Below, in pieces: positions 35,123 through 46,244 of a stretch of DNA of 64,000 bases (within the stretch, counting starts at the first letter, position 1; each line of letters starts with the position of its first letter). Where the stretch lies: NCBI GenBank assembly GCA_918026815.1, contig CAKJVC010000191.1, positions 496,001 to 560,000 on the forward strand, in the 5' to 3' direction. Both the position numbers and the translations under genes were made by a program. The stretch is from Chalara sp. BL73. Taxonomy: Eukaryota > Ascomycota > Leotiomycetes > Helotiales. The notes beneath the pieces are model-generated. The model made no database searches and had not been told where the DNA came from. It saw only the letters and a list, made by a program, of their open reading frames with translations.

Positions 35123-37692
35123 AAATGTGAACTTTTTAAACTAAAAAGCAAAAAAGTTTTTTAAACTATATAAAACTTGATTTAGCTTTACGCAAAACTC
35201 TGGTATTTTGAATTTATTAAAAAACTAGCAAGCTACACGAAATTTGTTTTTATTTTTTTTTGCGTTAATAAAAGCGTTTACAATATTAAATTGCTTGATT
35301 TTTAAATCGAAGTAAACTGCAATTGCTATAGTTATTCGAAATAAACGTGCTGCGAGCGTTGCTGCATAAATAAAAAAAATAAAGTTTTTTTGTTGCAAAT
35401 TTTTTTTTACTACTATTTTAGCTTTACAGCGAACAAAGTAGCTTTTAGCGTTAGTTTTGTAAGTAAATATTTACTTTAGCAAAACCGAAAAATACTAAAC
35501 TTTCGAGCTCGAAATTACTTTTTAGCACTGTCGGCTTTTTAAATTGTTGAACTTTGTATTTGCGTTTTTTTAAAAGCAAGCACCGAACAAGTACTTGCGT
35601 AATTTTTTTTAATATTTCGATAATAAAAGTAAATTATTTATATATATTGCATTTTTCGAGTTTTTTAGCTTAAGAATTAGCTTTTTTAAAACTAATATAG
35701 CAATTATTGTATATACAGTTTCTAGCTTTTTTTCTATTTCGACTTTACAGCTTTTTGTAAACTAAAACGTTTTGTAAAACGTTTTTAAATGTTCGAGAAA
35801 GTTTTTTGCAATTATAGTACTAAAAGTCGAGTTGCTTGTCGCAAAAACTCGATTATTTTTCAAACTGCGGCTTAGTTTAAGCTTTTTATTTCGAATACGC
35901 TTGCTTTTACGCAGCTAAGCTTTTTGCTTAGCTTTTTTTTGTACTAACTTTTTTAGCGAGTTTTGTTTACTTAACGAAAAAACTGCAAGTATATTTAAGT
36001 TATATACTGTTTATAAAGTAGCTTTTTGCTATATTACTACTTAAAAAACGATCGTTTTTTTAATTAGCAGCTTGCTTTTTTTTTTACTATACCGATCGGC
36101 TTTTTTATTTAAACAGTTTAACAATGCGCAAACTGCGTTTTTACGAGTTTCGCTAGTTTTTTCTTGTGCGCTATTTTTTATTTTTAGTATGTTTTTAAAA
36201 GCTAAAGTAATTTCAAAAATTAAAAGTTTTATAAATTTTTTGTTGCAAGCAAAGTTTTCGCTTTTTTCCGGCTTTACAGTTAATGTTATTTCCGAATTTT
36301 AGCTTTTTCGGCTTTTACTCGAAAGCTTTAGTTTTGTAGTTAGTTGTTTTAATATATCAAAAAGCGCGTTTTTGTAAGTTTTTAAATGTTTTATAACAAA
36401 TGCAGCGTTTTGAATCACGTTTTTTTCGATTATATTTATTACTTTCCGAATAATCGAAGCTAGTTAGCTTTTTAGTTTTTCGAATTTTTGTAAATAAAAC
36501 AAGTTTTTATTAAACTTTACGTTTTTTAAAACTATTACTTTTTGCAGCTAAAACACTTAAATTTTATAAATATTAAACGCAATATATTTAACTAAGTATT
36601 CGATATACGTTTTAAAATTGACTTTAAACGCTTTTTTTTTTTCTGAGCTTTTTTTTTTTTATACAGTAAATATGCTCGAGCTTTATATACATAAATCTTG
36701 CTTTAATTAAACCGTAAATCCGCTGTAAGTTTGCGTACGAACTAAAAATCAAATTACCGGAAATAGTTTTTGAACTATACATTTAGCGTTTTATTTAAAA
36801 AACGCATTTTGTTAAAAAAAAAAAAGCTTATATTAAACAAGTATATTTTTGCTATTACGGATTTTGGCTATAAACTATTCGAAAAGTTAACTTCGAAGTA
36901 TATTTTAATAAAACAAGTTATAACTTTTTGCTTTGTTTTTTTTGCACTTTTTATTAGTTTATAAATGTATAATAGCAGCACTTTTAGCTTTATTTTTTGT
37001 TTTTTTGCTTAGCGCTAGTAATAAAAGTATTCGTTAATCGCGATTACCGAAATGTTGTTGTTGTATTTTATTTTGCAAATAGCAAACTTGAATTGTTTAG
37101 TAACTTATTTCTTAAAGTTTTATACTGTTTTTATTACTTTAAAACCGCTTTTTTAATATAGCAAAAAACTAAAAAGCTTAGCGCTATAGTCGTTTTTAAT
37201 TACTAAAAGTTATTCTGCACTATTGTAAGCTAGCGCGGCAAAAAAGTCGAACAAGTTTTATATAATTTTATAAAACGAGCGCAAAGCTTTGTTTTTTAGC
37301 GTGCTTTTTAATACTTTTTGTGTAGTATATATTTAAACGTAAGCTGTATATTCGATACGCGTTACGCTTTTTATTTTAACGTTTTTAGCCGACTAAACAA
37401 AAGCTTTTAATAATTTTTTTTTTAAATGCTTTACGCGTAAGTGCTATAGTTTCGCAGTGTTAGTTTTAAGTTGCTAATACTTTTTTGTTAACTAAAACCG
37501 CTTATTTAGCTTTCGATTAATCGTAAAATATATAAAAACAAACGAAGTAAATTTAAAAAGCTTTAAAAACAAAAAGTAAAAAGTAATAAACTTGTATTTA
37601 AAAAAAACTAAGTTTTTTTTGCGTTTTAACTTTCGCAATTTTACGCTTTTTTTTTTTTTTTTGTATCGAAATAAGCACTTTAAACCGTAGTA

Positions 37693-38040
37693 CTAAATTT
37701 CTGTTTTTAGTAAACGAGTTTTCGAAATAATATTTATATAAAACTTTTTTATTACAGCTACGTTATTAAAAATCAAATTTATTAACGCAACGCTGTTCGA
37801 GTTTGTTAGTACGTTTACAAGTGTGCGTTTGCTACATTTTATAATCGGATAGTTTATAGTTCCGGATTTTACTTTTTTATTGTATTTTGTTTTTTTAAAA
37901 GTGCTTAAATTAAGCAAAGCTTTGTTGTTTACTAAATGCGTAATACTGCAATTGTCGAATAAAGTGCTTTTAGAAAACGAGTGCTTGTTAAAACTGATAT
38001 ACTGTGTCGTATACATACTAGCCGAAAGCTTTTTTAGCAA
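37693..38040 (-). pseudogene. Copia protease-region remnant
   Basis: The segment FDNCSITHLVNNKALL fits the copia aspartic-protease pattern (D-S-G-A-T-x-H-x-x-N), with the Gly of the catalytic triad apparently changed. Downstream residues (NLIFNNVAVIKKF...NIIS) resemble the stretch that follows the protease core. The Ty3 element is inserted about 200 bp upstream of it in the sense of the copia element. Confidence 0.55.
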
Positions 38041-38235
38041 GTTTAAGTCGATTACTGCACTATTAAAAAAAGCCGAAAGCGTAATAGTTTAAAAGTTTTT
38101 AAGTTTCGTACTGTTACCGAGCTTTTAGCTTTTCTGTTTAAGAATCGCGCGAAGCTTGCTTTAGCGTTTTTTTGCGAATCGAGCTTTAATTTTTTTTACT
38201 TTTTTTAACAACGGCTTATTTTTAAACTTGCGTTC

Positions 38236-38523
38236 TGTAACAACTCAAGCTGCACAGGGATCTCGATCCGTGGATCTAAGTAGAAGGATGCAAAGGTGTG
38301 AACAACTATCAATTGTTATAACTAAGAGAACAAACTACAGGCGGAAGAAGGGAAGGAGAGCAGTGCTTTATATACAGGATGCTGGCCAGGGGCCAGTGTA
38401 AGCGAGCCCTGTAGCGTTGGCTGCCAAGCTCTGAGGTGCCGAGCCCTGTGGTAACAGGGGCCAAGCTCTACCGAGCTCTGCAGTGCTTGGCGCCAAGCTC
38501 GAGATAGGGCCAGGGCCGTGACA
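38236..38523 (-). repeat. Ty3 element 3' LTR
   Basis: This 288-bp LTR appears identical to 44593-44880. On the element strand it carries TATATAAA. A C/T-rich stretch about 30 nt downstream leads into CTGTAGTTTGTTCTC, the likely transcript start region. Confidence 0.9.
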
Positions 38524-38539
38524 TTACCCCCCCCTCCAG
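38524..38539 (-). other. Polypurine tract of the Ty3 element
   Basis: On the element strand the sequence just before the 3' LTR reads TGGAGGGGGGGGTAA. A purine run directly abutting the LTR is the usual primer for plus-strand DNA synthesis. Confidence 0.7.
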
Positions 38540-38656
38540 TGTAGCTTGCCCTCAAGCTACGGCGGATCAAGAATGGAATGTAAAAATCAAAAATCAAAAA
38601 TCAAAAATCAAAAATCAAAAATCAAAAATCCACTTTCCCGGCTTCCGTAGCATGCT

Positions 38657-40027
38657 TTACCCATTGTCATTCAGGCGATCAGCTGGTTCCTTGCCCTGCA
38701 AGTAGCAATCAAGCCAGTATTGTAGGTTTGCCGGAGGACCTTTTGCTTTAGGGTACTCGTCGTGGAAAGCCTTTAGCTTGTATGGCGCCCCTTTAAATCC
38801 TTCGGCATCATAAAATACAGGGTCGTAATCTATGCCTACCCATTTGACCTGGTACTGAAGCCTTCGGCGGTACTTTCGGCTTTGCAGAACTTGCTCGATT
38901 TCCCATTCCGGTTGTTGGTTGTAAACTACAGGTACTGGAGGCTCTTGATGCTGGCCTGGTAGCGGGTCGCCAGGGTCTTTCCGCAGGAGTTCCGGTGCAA
39001 AAACGTTGCGGAGCTGATTGCCTTCTGGAAGCTTTAGGCGGTACGAGTGACCTACTTGCTCAGTGATTTCATATGGGCCTTCATTCTGGTAGCCTAGCTT
39101 TCGGCTTGGCCGTTCGCTGGTCCAGTTTTTTGTCGAAACCCATACTTTATCCTTGACCTTAAAGTCAACTGGTCGTCGGTGCTTGTTGGCCTGTATTGCT
39201 TGTTGCTTTTGGGCTTTGGCCATTGCGGTTTTAGCCCATTCCCAAGCTTTGTGAATCCTTTCAATATGAGCTCGAGCGTCTTTGCGAGCTTCTTTGACAT
39301 GTTGTGAAACCGGAACAAAGTCTTTAGGGCGAACCCAGTCTATGTCCATTCGAGGTTGATACCCTAGTTCGACCATGAAAGATGACAAGCCTGTTGAGTG
39401 ATGTGGCAAACTAGCTGCTGCGTAGTCTATCGCATGAATCAAAGTAGACCAGTTATCTTGAAAAGCATTGGCAAAGGGACGAAGGCGTTGATCGATCCAT
39501 TGATTTGCGTTTTCAGTCTGACCGTCTGTCTGAGGGTGGTATGCTGTCGAAAGCTTAAGCTTTGTGCCTAAAAGCCGGCAAAACTCATCCCAAAACGCGG
39601 AAATAAACTGAGGTCCTCGATCCGACACGATAGTTGTAGCAGGACCATAGTACTTATGGACATGCACTAAATACAGCTGAGCCATAGTTCTAGCGTCGAC
39701 TGTTTTGTTGCAAGGGATCGAAATAGGGCGTTTGCCGAGCCTGTCTATAAACACGCATACCATATTCATGCCTTTTTTGTCGAGAGGCATGTCTTTGAAA
39801 TCAACTGATATATGCTGCCAAGGGCGGTCCGGTATTGGCAGTGAGTGCAACAGCCCTGGAGTCTTGTCTCTAGGGACTTTAGACCTACGGCAAGCGTGAC
39901 AATTGCTTACAAAACGCTCAATATCGTCATCCATTCCGAGCCAGTAGTACCGTTCTTTAATCAGCTTTTTTGTCTTGTCTTGGCCTGGGTGAGCTGTAGC
40001 TAAGCTACAGTGTGATGCTGTAATCAA
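38657..40027 (-). CDS. Ty3 pol: integrase with C-terminal chromodomain
   Basis: This frame encodes about 456 residues. It begins inside the HHCC zinc-binding domain (ASHCSLATAHPGQDKT, then CHACRRSK). The D,D,E catalytic core follows (SVDFKDMP, SDRGPQF, DGQTENANQ), and then the GPY/F region (NEGPYEI). Near the C-terminus, EWEIEQVLQSRKYR and YQVKWVGIDYDP form a chromodomain, which in chromoviruses directs integration to particular chromatin. The natural frame comes from the RT ORF upstream. The two are out of register at a run of four T (+ strand 40063-40066). It has no start codon of its own. Confidence 0.88.
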   Translation of the reverse strand: MITASHCSLATAHPGQDKTKKLIKERYYWLGMDDDIERFVSNCHACRRSKVPRDKTPGLLHSLPIPDRPWQHISVDFKDMPLDKKGMNMVCVFIDRLGKRPISIPCNKTVDARTMAQLYLVHVHKYYGPATTIVSDRGPQFISAFWDEFCRLLGTKLKLSTAYHPQTDGQTENANQWIDQRLRPFANAFQDNWSTLIHAIDYAAASLPHHSTGLSSFMVELGYQPRMDIDWVRPKDFVPVSQHVKEARKDARAHIERIHKAWEWAKTAMAKAQKQQAIQANKHRRPVDFKVKDKVWVSTKNWTSERPSRKLGYQNEGPYEITEQVGHSYRLKLPEGNQLRNVFAPELLRKDPGDPLPGQHQEPPVPVVYNQQPEWEIEQVLQSRKYRRRLQYQVKWVGIDYDPVFYDAEGFKGAPYKLKAFHDEYPKAKGPPANLQYWLDCYLQGKEPADRLNDNG

Positions 40028-42433
40028 AGCAGTCCGTACTGATTCGGCTACTACAAGCCGGCTTTTCTTTCTTTAGCAACCCGTTTTCTAAGCTGTAGCC
40101 TCCTTTGCTTTCTTGACCTAGTTTTCTTGCAAGGTCTAAGTCTTGAGCAGTTCGGTTGGCCTGCAGGATTTCGTCGATCAAGTCGAGCTGTTCCTCAATT
40201 GGCGACAACGACAAAGCTACCCGGTTCACTTCGAGCTCTGCAGTGCTTAACGCTGAGCTCGTGTCGAGCTTTGCAGTGCCTGGCGCTGAGCTCATATCGA
40301 GCTTTGCAGTGCCTGGCACCGGGCTCATGTCGAGTTCTTGAAGGATCTGAGGATCAAGCTGTGCTGGGGATAAAAGAGCCTGATCTCGGTTCTCTCGCTT
40401 TGCTTGGTCCAAGCCTTTTGTCTGGTCTTGTCGTGTCAACGGGTCGGCTTTGTTGTGCTTGCCGGGCTTGTAAGATATTTTGAAATGGTACCGAGAAAGA
40501 ATCTCAGCCCAACGGGCTTGTCTAGCTGATAGCAGCTTGCTCGACATGAAGTATTCTAAAGCTTTGTGGTCTGTAATTACCTCAATGTGATTTTTGGTGC
40601 CTTCGAGCTCGGCACGCCAATATTGCAACGCTTTAACAATAGCTAGCATTTCTTTGTCGTGAATTGGGTAATTGGTTTCCGCGGGAGCCATAGTTTTAGA
40701 GAAATACCCTACAGGATGCCATTCACCGTCAAGGCCTTTTTGAGAAAACACAGCTGCTACTACAGTGTCCGAAGCGTCCGTCTCCAGCATGCACTGACTG
40801 TCTAAATCGTAGTGAGCCAGCAAAGGAGCACTTATTAGCATAGCTTTGAGCTTGTCGAATGCTTGAGTACACTTGTTGTCGAAAACAAACTCGTAGTCAG
40901 CACGAGTCAACTGAGTTAGCGGTGCCGCAATCTGGCTGTAGCTTCGAATAAACCTTCTGTAGAAATTGCAAAAACCTAGAAAAGATTGAACTCCTTTAAC
41001 TGTCTTCGGAGGTTCCCAGTCTGCAATTACTCGTATTTTGTCTGGATCTACTTGGATGCCGTCAGTCGAAACAATGAATCCTAAGTACTTTGTCCGCTTT
41101 ACACTGAATTCACACTTTTTGATATCGGCTTGTAAGCCGGCAGCTTGCAATCTGTCGATTACTTGCTTCACGTGTGCTTCGTGCTGTAGCTCGTTTTCAG
41201 AGTAAATAAGAATATCATCAAGATATGCTGTACAAATCACATCTAACAGATCTCGAAGAGTGTCGTTAATGTAGCTTTGAAACGTTGCCGGCCCATTAGT
41301 AAGGCCAAAAGGTAAAACTTTGTACTGAAACAAGCCATAGCGAGTGCGGAATGCTGTAAGTTCTTCAGATTCTGGAGAAATCCGGATCCGATGGAATGCC
41401 TGACGGATATCTAGCTTTGTAAAGACTTTGGCTTTGCTTAGCCTAGCTAGCGTTTCGTCAATCAACGGCAAAGGATACCGGTTTTTCTTGGTTAACGAAT
41501 TCAGTTTCCGGTAGTCGACACAAAAACGAAGTGAGCCGTCCGACTTCCGCGCAAACAAGACAGGTGATGCAAAAGGAGCTTTGCTAGTAACAACAAAGCC
41601 TTTTCTCAAATTAGCTGTCAAGTAGTCTCGCATAGTTTCAAGCTCTTCGATTGAGTGCTTGTTCAAATGGCAAAACCCTAGAGTATTGTCTCCCGTAAGC
41701 TCGATTTTGTGGTCGATGCTTCGGTGTGGAGCTAAAGTGTCTGATTCTTGCTTCGAGAAAAAAGCTAAGCGACTATGGTAAGTGCTCGGAATTTGGTTTT
41801 GCAAAGATTCTTCTAGCTCAACAGGCTGCTGTTCTTGCTTCCGATCTTCAATCATCCGGTCTAGGCCGTCTAACGTGATTGAAAATAGCTCGATTCCTTG
41901 TTGCCGAGCGTTTAGCATAAACCCGTTACTGGAAATCATTTTGATATCTAGGTGTGCACGCTGGCCAGGCCGGCTGTCAGGCCGGCTATTTCCCCCTGCT
42001 TTAGCGAAGCCTCCTGGCTGAAGTTCTGGCTTGGCCTCAGGCTGGTAGTCGTAAGGGCGAGAAAGCTCACTAGCCATGACTTTCAGGCTTTTGCTGGTTT
42101 CTCGAGCCCAGGTTGGCCCGTAAGCGCTAGCTCGGGTGAGCTTCCGGCTGGCTGTAGCAAAGCTCGATTTCTGGGGCACGAGCTTCTGGCTAGCTGTAGC
42201 AAAGCTCGATTTCTGGGGGACGAGCTTCTGGCTAGCTGTAGCTTCTCGAACAGTATGAACCGCCTGAACAGCTTGAACAGCTGACTGTATGGCCTGAACG
42301 ACCGGCTGCTGAACAGCCTGTACGGCTGGCTGCTGAACAGCCTGTACGGCCTGAACGTGCAAACAGTCCCTCGCTGGTAGAGCCTGAGCTAGGCTTACTG
42401 TCAGGGCTTTGATCTGAATGCCGTCCAGGCGTC
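40005..42433 (-). CDS. Ty3 pol: reverse transcriptase and RNase H
   Basis: This is a long open frame. It starts with a Q/A/V-rich linker made of short direct repeats (VQAVQQP-like and ATASQKLVPQKSSF units). The RT follows (FCVDYRKLNSLT, LDIRQAFHRI, the FGLTNGPATFQ block and the catalytic YLDDIL). RNase H comes next (LETDASDTVVAAV and TDHKALEYF), then a Ser/Leu-rich spacer with another short repeat. The usual order and catalytic residues are intact. The frame is offset from the protease ORF at T5 (42434-42438) and from the integrase ORF at T4 (40063-40066). Confidence 0.9.
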
Positions 42434-42984
42434 TTTTTGTCGTTTCTAGCGATTGCTTTGTCTCGGCGTAGCATGTCCTGCTGGTATTGTATTTGAACTT
42501 GCTGAGGTCGGATATTGTCCCTTAAGTAAGTAGCTATAGTCCTGGAATAGGTGTGTGCTGGTGGAAACTCTGGAGGCCACCGTAGCTGTCGATAATGAAC
42601 ATCAATTAAAATCCGAAAATAATCAAAGAAGTTGCGTCCGAGAATCATGTCATGAGAGCCCAGCTCTAAAATAAGTAAAGGAAAGTTGTAGATCCGGCGG
42701 CCATCAATCTCAATATTGAACAAAAGGTACTGAGAGATAGGGGATCCTTTTTTACCATCGTATCCTTTCGGATAGATAGAATGAGGAAGCCGTTTAGGCT
42801 TCAACCCGAGAATGCGGCAAAGGTCTAATGCAAAACGAGTGTCAATAAAAACATAACCACTAGCTCCGGTATCACCTAAAGCTCTGGCCTGCACTGCAAT
42901 CCCGTTTTTGTGAAGAGTGCATGCTACAGTAAAAGAATTGCCGGCCATTAGTGAACTTAGATCGATCTGTTGAAGATCGAACAC
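42434..42984 (-). CDS. Ty3 pol: aspartic protease
   Basis: The retropepsin-like motif ALGDTGASGYVFID and a later ILGRNFFDYF block mark the protease. The open frame continues to 42232 but loses the pol pattern after T5 at 42434-42438. No ATG starts it. The frame is open upstream into the end of gag in the -1 register, so expression as part of a gag-pol fusion is likely. Confidence 0.8.
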
Positions 42985-43010
42985 GTGAGCCCTAAGAAAG
43001 GAGCCTTGGC

Positions 43011-44344
43011 TTAGGGCTGTTCGTTTTCCGACTTCTCTGCGTCGGCTTCATCTTGTGCTTCATCACCTGAAGCGTTTTCTTGCTCAATCTCTTGAATTCT
43101 AGGTGTTGCTTGAGAATTTAAGCAAAAGCTTGCAAAATGCCCTTTTTCACCGCATTTGAAGCAAGTGCTTTGAGAATAGTCCGGAGCTGGGCTACGAGCC
43201 GGGCTGGCCGTGCTGTCACGGCCTGTAGCTGGGCCTGGAGTAGCACGCTGAAGTGCTGGCGAAAAGGCTCGGTAAGCTTTCGGAGCCGGAAAGAGTCCTT
43301 GACGTTTAGGAGCCGAAACAGCATTTGGCCTAGCTTGACGAACTGGTGTAGAAGGAAATTGTCGATAGAATTCCTGCAAGTCGATACTTAGCCGTTGACA
43401 TTCGTGTACTAGTTTTTGGTACGTAGAGTGCTGATGGTGTGTAGCCAAAAGTCGGTTCTGGAATTCTCTATTTAGCTTTCTCCACAAATGGCTTCTCCAG
43501 GTCGAGGAAGGAACTCGCCCTACGGCAGCTAAGCGAGCAAACTCGGTATGGAAATCATTGAAGTCTTGTGCAGCTTGTTGTTTCAAGGCGTAAAACTGGT
43601 TTTCGGCTTCTTCGGCTTCAAAATGGTTCCGAAAGATTGTGTCCAAGTAAGCTAGCATTTCGTCGACAGAAAGCCAAGGTTCCAAGCTATCTTCGTCATA
43701 CCGAGGCGAAAGATGACGCTGTGCTTCACCTGTAGTACAGCCGAACACGTAATCGATCCGCTCTTGTTCCGTAGGCCACCAGTCCGCATTTGCTCTAAGC
43801 TTTCCTCGTAATAAGGATTTCCAAGCAATGTACGTAGGCGAAGTACCGTCGTCTAAGGAGTCTGGGTCTCGGTGCTTCGGAGAAAGCTTTTTGAGTATAG
43901 CCGAGACTTATGCCGCTTACTAGACTTAGGCCTATGGTTGCTATCAGAAGATGAGCTGTCTGATGGTGACGCGTCTGGGTCATTTCCTTGTTTCCGAAGT
44001 GATCGAGGAGTCGAAGGTTTCTCCACTGAAGGGACTAAGTTGCTTGGTCCCGTGGCCGCTAACCGTTCTAGCAACGCACGAAACTGGCTGTCTGAAAGCT
44101 GAACAGGGGTCCCTAAAATATCAGCCACTTGCTGATTCAATTGATTGCGTACGTCTCGTTCAGGTTCCTTGCTAGCTGACGACCGGCTCATTTCCTCAGA
44201 AGTAGCAGCTGACGACTGTGTCTGACTCGTTGCTTCAGGGGTAGTACGGTCGCCTAGTTGAACCAAAGGAGTACCTTCTGTCGAAGGGGGTCTGAAGGGC
44301 GTTTCTTGTCCTTTCTCGACGAGCTTCTTTTTTGTCGTGGGCAT
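43011..44344 (-). CDS. Ty3 gag with CCHC zinc knuckle, one frame break
   Basis: The ATG at 44344 gives a Lys/Ser/Thr-rich N-terminus (MPTTKKKLVEKGQ). The capsid-like helical region includes EAEEAENQFYALKQQ and FNDFHTEFARLA. One nucleocapsid knuckle, CFKCGEKGHFASFC, lies near the C-terminus, followed by an acidic tail. The frame breaks at T5 (43888-43892, + strand). Both sides read as gag, so this is one gene with an indel. The last codons include a G GAA AAC heptamer in the zero frame shortly before the stop, and the protease frame lies in the -1 register. Confidence 0.82.
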
Positions 44345-44569
44345 ATTGCTGTAAAGTGAATTCGAAAATAAAGAGAAGTAGTAGTAATAGCTCAACTCGA
44401 CTAATTAGGAGGAGCGGCTCGACCAGTATGTGCTGGGAGCTGGAGTTGGTGTATACAGGCTTTGACTCTGGCCTATATCTTCACAGACCTCGTCTGTGGC
44501 GTCGTGGAATGGTCTTCACGGTCTTGATTCAATACAAAAGGAAGGGATATTATTAAGCTCCGTCCCCGG

Positions 44570-44592
44570 AAGGTTTGTAGAGTTTGTTCTAA
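44570..44592 (-). other. Primer-binding region of the Ty3 element, probably self-primed
   Basis: Directly after the 5' LTR the element strand reads TTAGAACAAACTCTACAAACC. It pairs with TGTAGTTTGTTCT inside the LTR: 8 bp, then a 2-nt bulge, then 5 bp. That LTR stretch lies where the transcript should begin. No obvious tRNA 3'-end complement (TGG start) is present. This matches the self-priming seen in the Tf1/sushi group of chromoviruses. Confidence 0.55.
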
Positions 44593-44880
44593 TGTAACAA
44601 CTCAAGCTGCACAGGGATCTCGATCCGTGGATCTAAGTAGAAGGATGCAAAGGTGTGAACAACTATCAATTGTTATAACTAAGAGAACAAACTACAGGCG
44701 GAAGAAGGGAAGGAGAGCAGTGCTTTATATACAGGATGCTGGCCAGGGGCCAGTGTAAGCGAGCCCTGTAGCGTTGGCTGCCAAGCTCTGAGGTGCCGAG
44801 CCCTGTGGTAACAGGGGCCAAGCTCTACCGAGCTCTGCAGTGCTTGGCGCCAAGCTCGAGATAGGGCCAGGGCCGTGACA
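44593..44880 (-). repeat. Ty3 element 5' LTR
   Basis: This 288-bp LTR appears identical to 38236-38523 on reading both through. It should contain the element promoter (TATATAAA on the element strand, about 44724-44731). Confidence 0.9.
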
Positions 44881-46050
44881 CGTTCGGTAAATCTTTTAAT
44901 CGTATATTCGAAAAAACTGTACTTTTTTAAACTTTAACTATAGCTATGCTTCTGTTTTTTTATATAGCACGAGCAAATTTTAAACTTCGTGTTTTTTTAA
45001 AAGTTTAACAAGTTTTTAAAGCGCTTGCTTAATGTAGCAAAAATTTTTAATTTTTGTTTTTTTTTGTTTAGTGCGAAAAAATCCGTATATAAAAGCTTTA
45101 AAAAGCTTTTAGCTAACTTGTTTATTAATTTCGGTTTTTTACTAAATTCGAATTTAACTAAAAACTTTTATAGCTTTTTGTTTGCTTATACAAAACTGAT
45201 TTTAGTTTTAATCGCAAACAAGAAATTTTGCGTAGTTAGCTTTTTTTCAATTTTTAGTAATTTGTACAATATAGCTTCGTTGTATACTTCGCGCTAATCG
45301 AGCATTTACTGTACTTTATTTACGTTTTTTTTATAAACTTAAACTAATACTTGTCGGTAAACTGTTTGTATTGTATTGTAAATGTTAAAGTTGTTAAGCA
45401 CGAGCTTTTTTTGTAATGTACAAACTACATTTTAAAGTTTGTGCTTTTTTTTTGCAAAAAGCTTATAAGTAATTGTTTAAAGTTTTTTAAAATTTACTGT
45501 TTTTAATATTTAGCTCGCGATCAGTTAGTGTATTCTAGTTTGCTCGTTTTAGTAAACAACGTTATTTATGTAATTTTTTTATATAAAAGCTTATTTTGTT
45601 TTAATATTATCGAGCGTAGCTTTCGCAAGCGCAAATAGTTTTCTGAGCGCTAAGCTTTGCGGAGTGTTGTTTTGCGAAGTGCTGTTTTGCGACGCGTTGT
45701 ATACAGCCAAATTTTTATTGTATATATCGTTACGAGCTTTATTAAGCTTGTTAAGTAGTTTTTAATACTTAAAAAGTTGTTTTAAAAAGTCGAAAAAATT
45801 AAACGTAGCGTTAAAGCCGTTTAAATCGATTAAATGCTATGTTTTTACAAAACGAGCTTAGTATATTAGCAAAACAAACTATCTAGACTATTTATAGCAA
45901 TTGTTAAAGTTCAGTAGAATTGCTTCTGTTAGCTTTATTGTAGTGCAAAATTTTCTATTTAGCAAAAAAAAGTAACGTCGCGTTTTTAAGCTTTAAATTC
46001 GTTCCGGTACGCAGCAAAAGTTAAAATTGAATGCTCGCCGGGCTTATAAC

Positions 46051-46244
46051 TGTGACGAAGCAAACCAAAGCTGTAAAATAATTAATCAGGTAAGCGAAGT
46101 GATATAATACTGTTGTAGAATACACGCTTGTAGAACAAAAAAAAGGGGATCGCTCAGGTCCTTTACAGCTAGAACGCGCGCCAAGCGCACCTAGCTCTAT
46201 GAGGAATGCGAAGCGAGCCTCGGCTGCTCGCATTCCCCGTGACA
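46051..46244. repeat. Copia element LTR (right copy, element 5' end)
   Basis: This 194-bp partner of 32413-32606 is followed by the AAAAG duplication. All observed differences from the left copy are transitions. Confidence 0.8.

Larger units (their letters stand above)
38236..44880 (-). mobile_element. Ty3/gypsy chromovirus LTR retrotransposon, recently inserted
   Basis: The element is 6,645 bp and lies on the - strand. It has two 288-bp LTRs that look identical by eye, ends TGTAACA...CGTGACA, and the target duplication CGTTC (38231-38235 and 44881-44885). The order gag, protease, RT, RNase H, integrase, then chromodomain defines a Ty3/gypsy chromovirus. It is far richer in G/C than its host DNA, which shows it arrived after the copia element decayed. 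Its coding frames are interrupted at three short homopolymers (T5 43888-43892, T5 42434-42438, T4 40063-40066, + strand). Confidence 0.92.
32413..46244 (-). mobile_element. Decayed Ty1/copia LTR retrotransposon, interrupted by a Ty3 element
   Basis: Two 194-bp direct repeats (32413-32606 and 46051-46244) start TGTGACG and end CCGTGACA. They are bounded by the 5-bp duplication AAAAG (32408-32412 and 46245-46249). The interior is extremely AT-rich with long T runs (for example 32804-33012). Protein remnants on the - strand are copia-like: a protease remnant near 37.7-38.0 kb and reverse transcriptase near 34.8-35.1 kb. The gag region would lie at 44.9-46.0 kb. Stop codons such as TAG where Trp is expected suggest RIP. 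About 7.2 kb belongs to this element, and the rest is the nested Ty3 copy. It is inactive. Confidence 0.75.

Noticed and set aside
33300..38100. Several open frames of 60-116 codons in AT-rich DNA as genes
   Set aside because: Apart from the copia RT and protease blocks, they are low-complexity Lys/Phe/Asn-rich frames expected by chance in such sequence.
43885..43895. Programmed -1 frameshift inside Ty3 gag at a run of five A (element strand)
   Set aside because: The run is not aligned as a canonical X XXY YYZ heptamer in the zero frame, and it lies in the middle of gag. A one-base indel is simpler, given the other homopolymer breaks.
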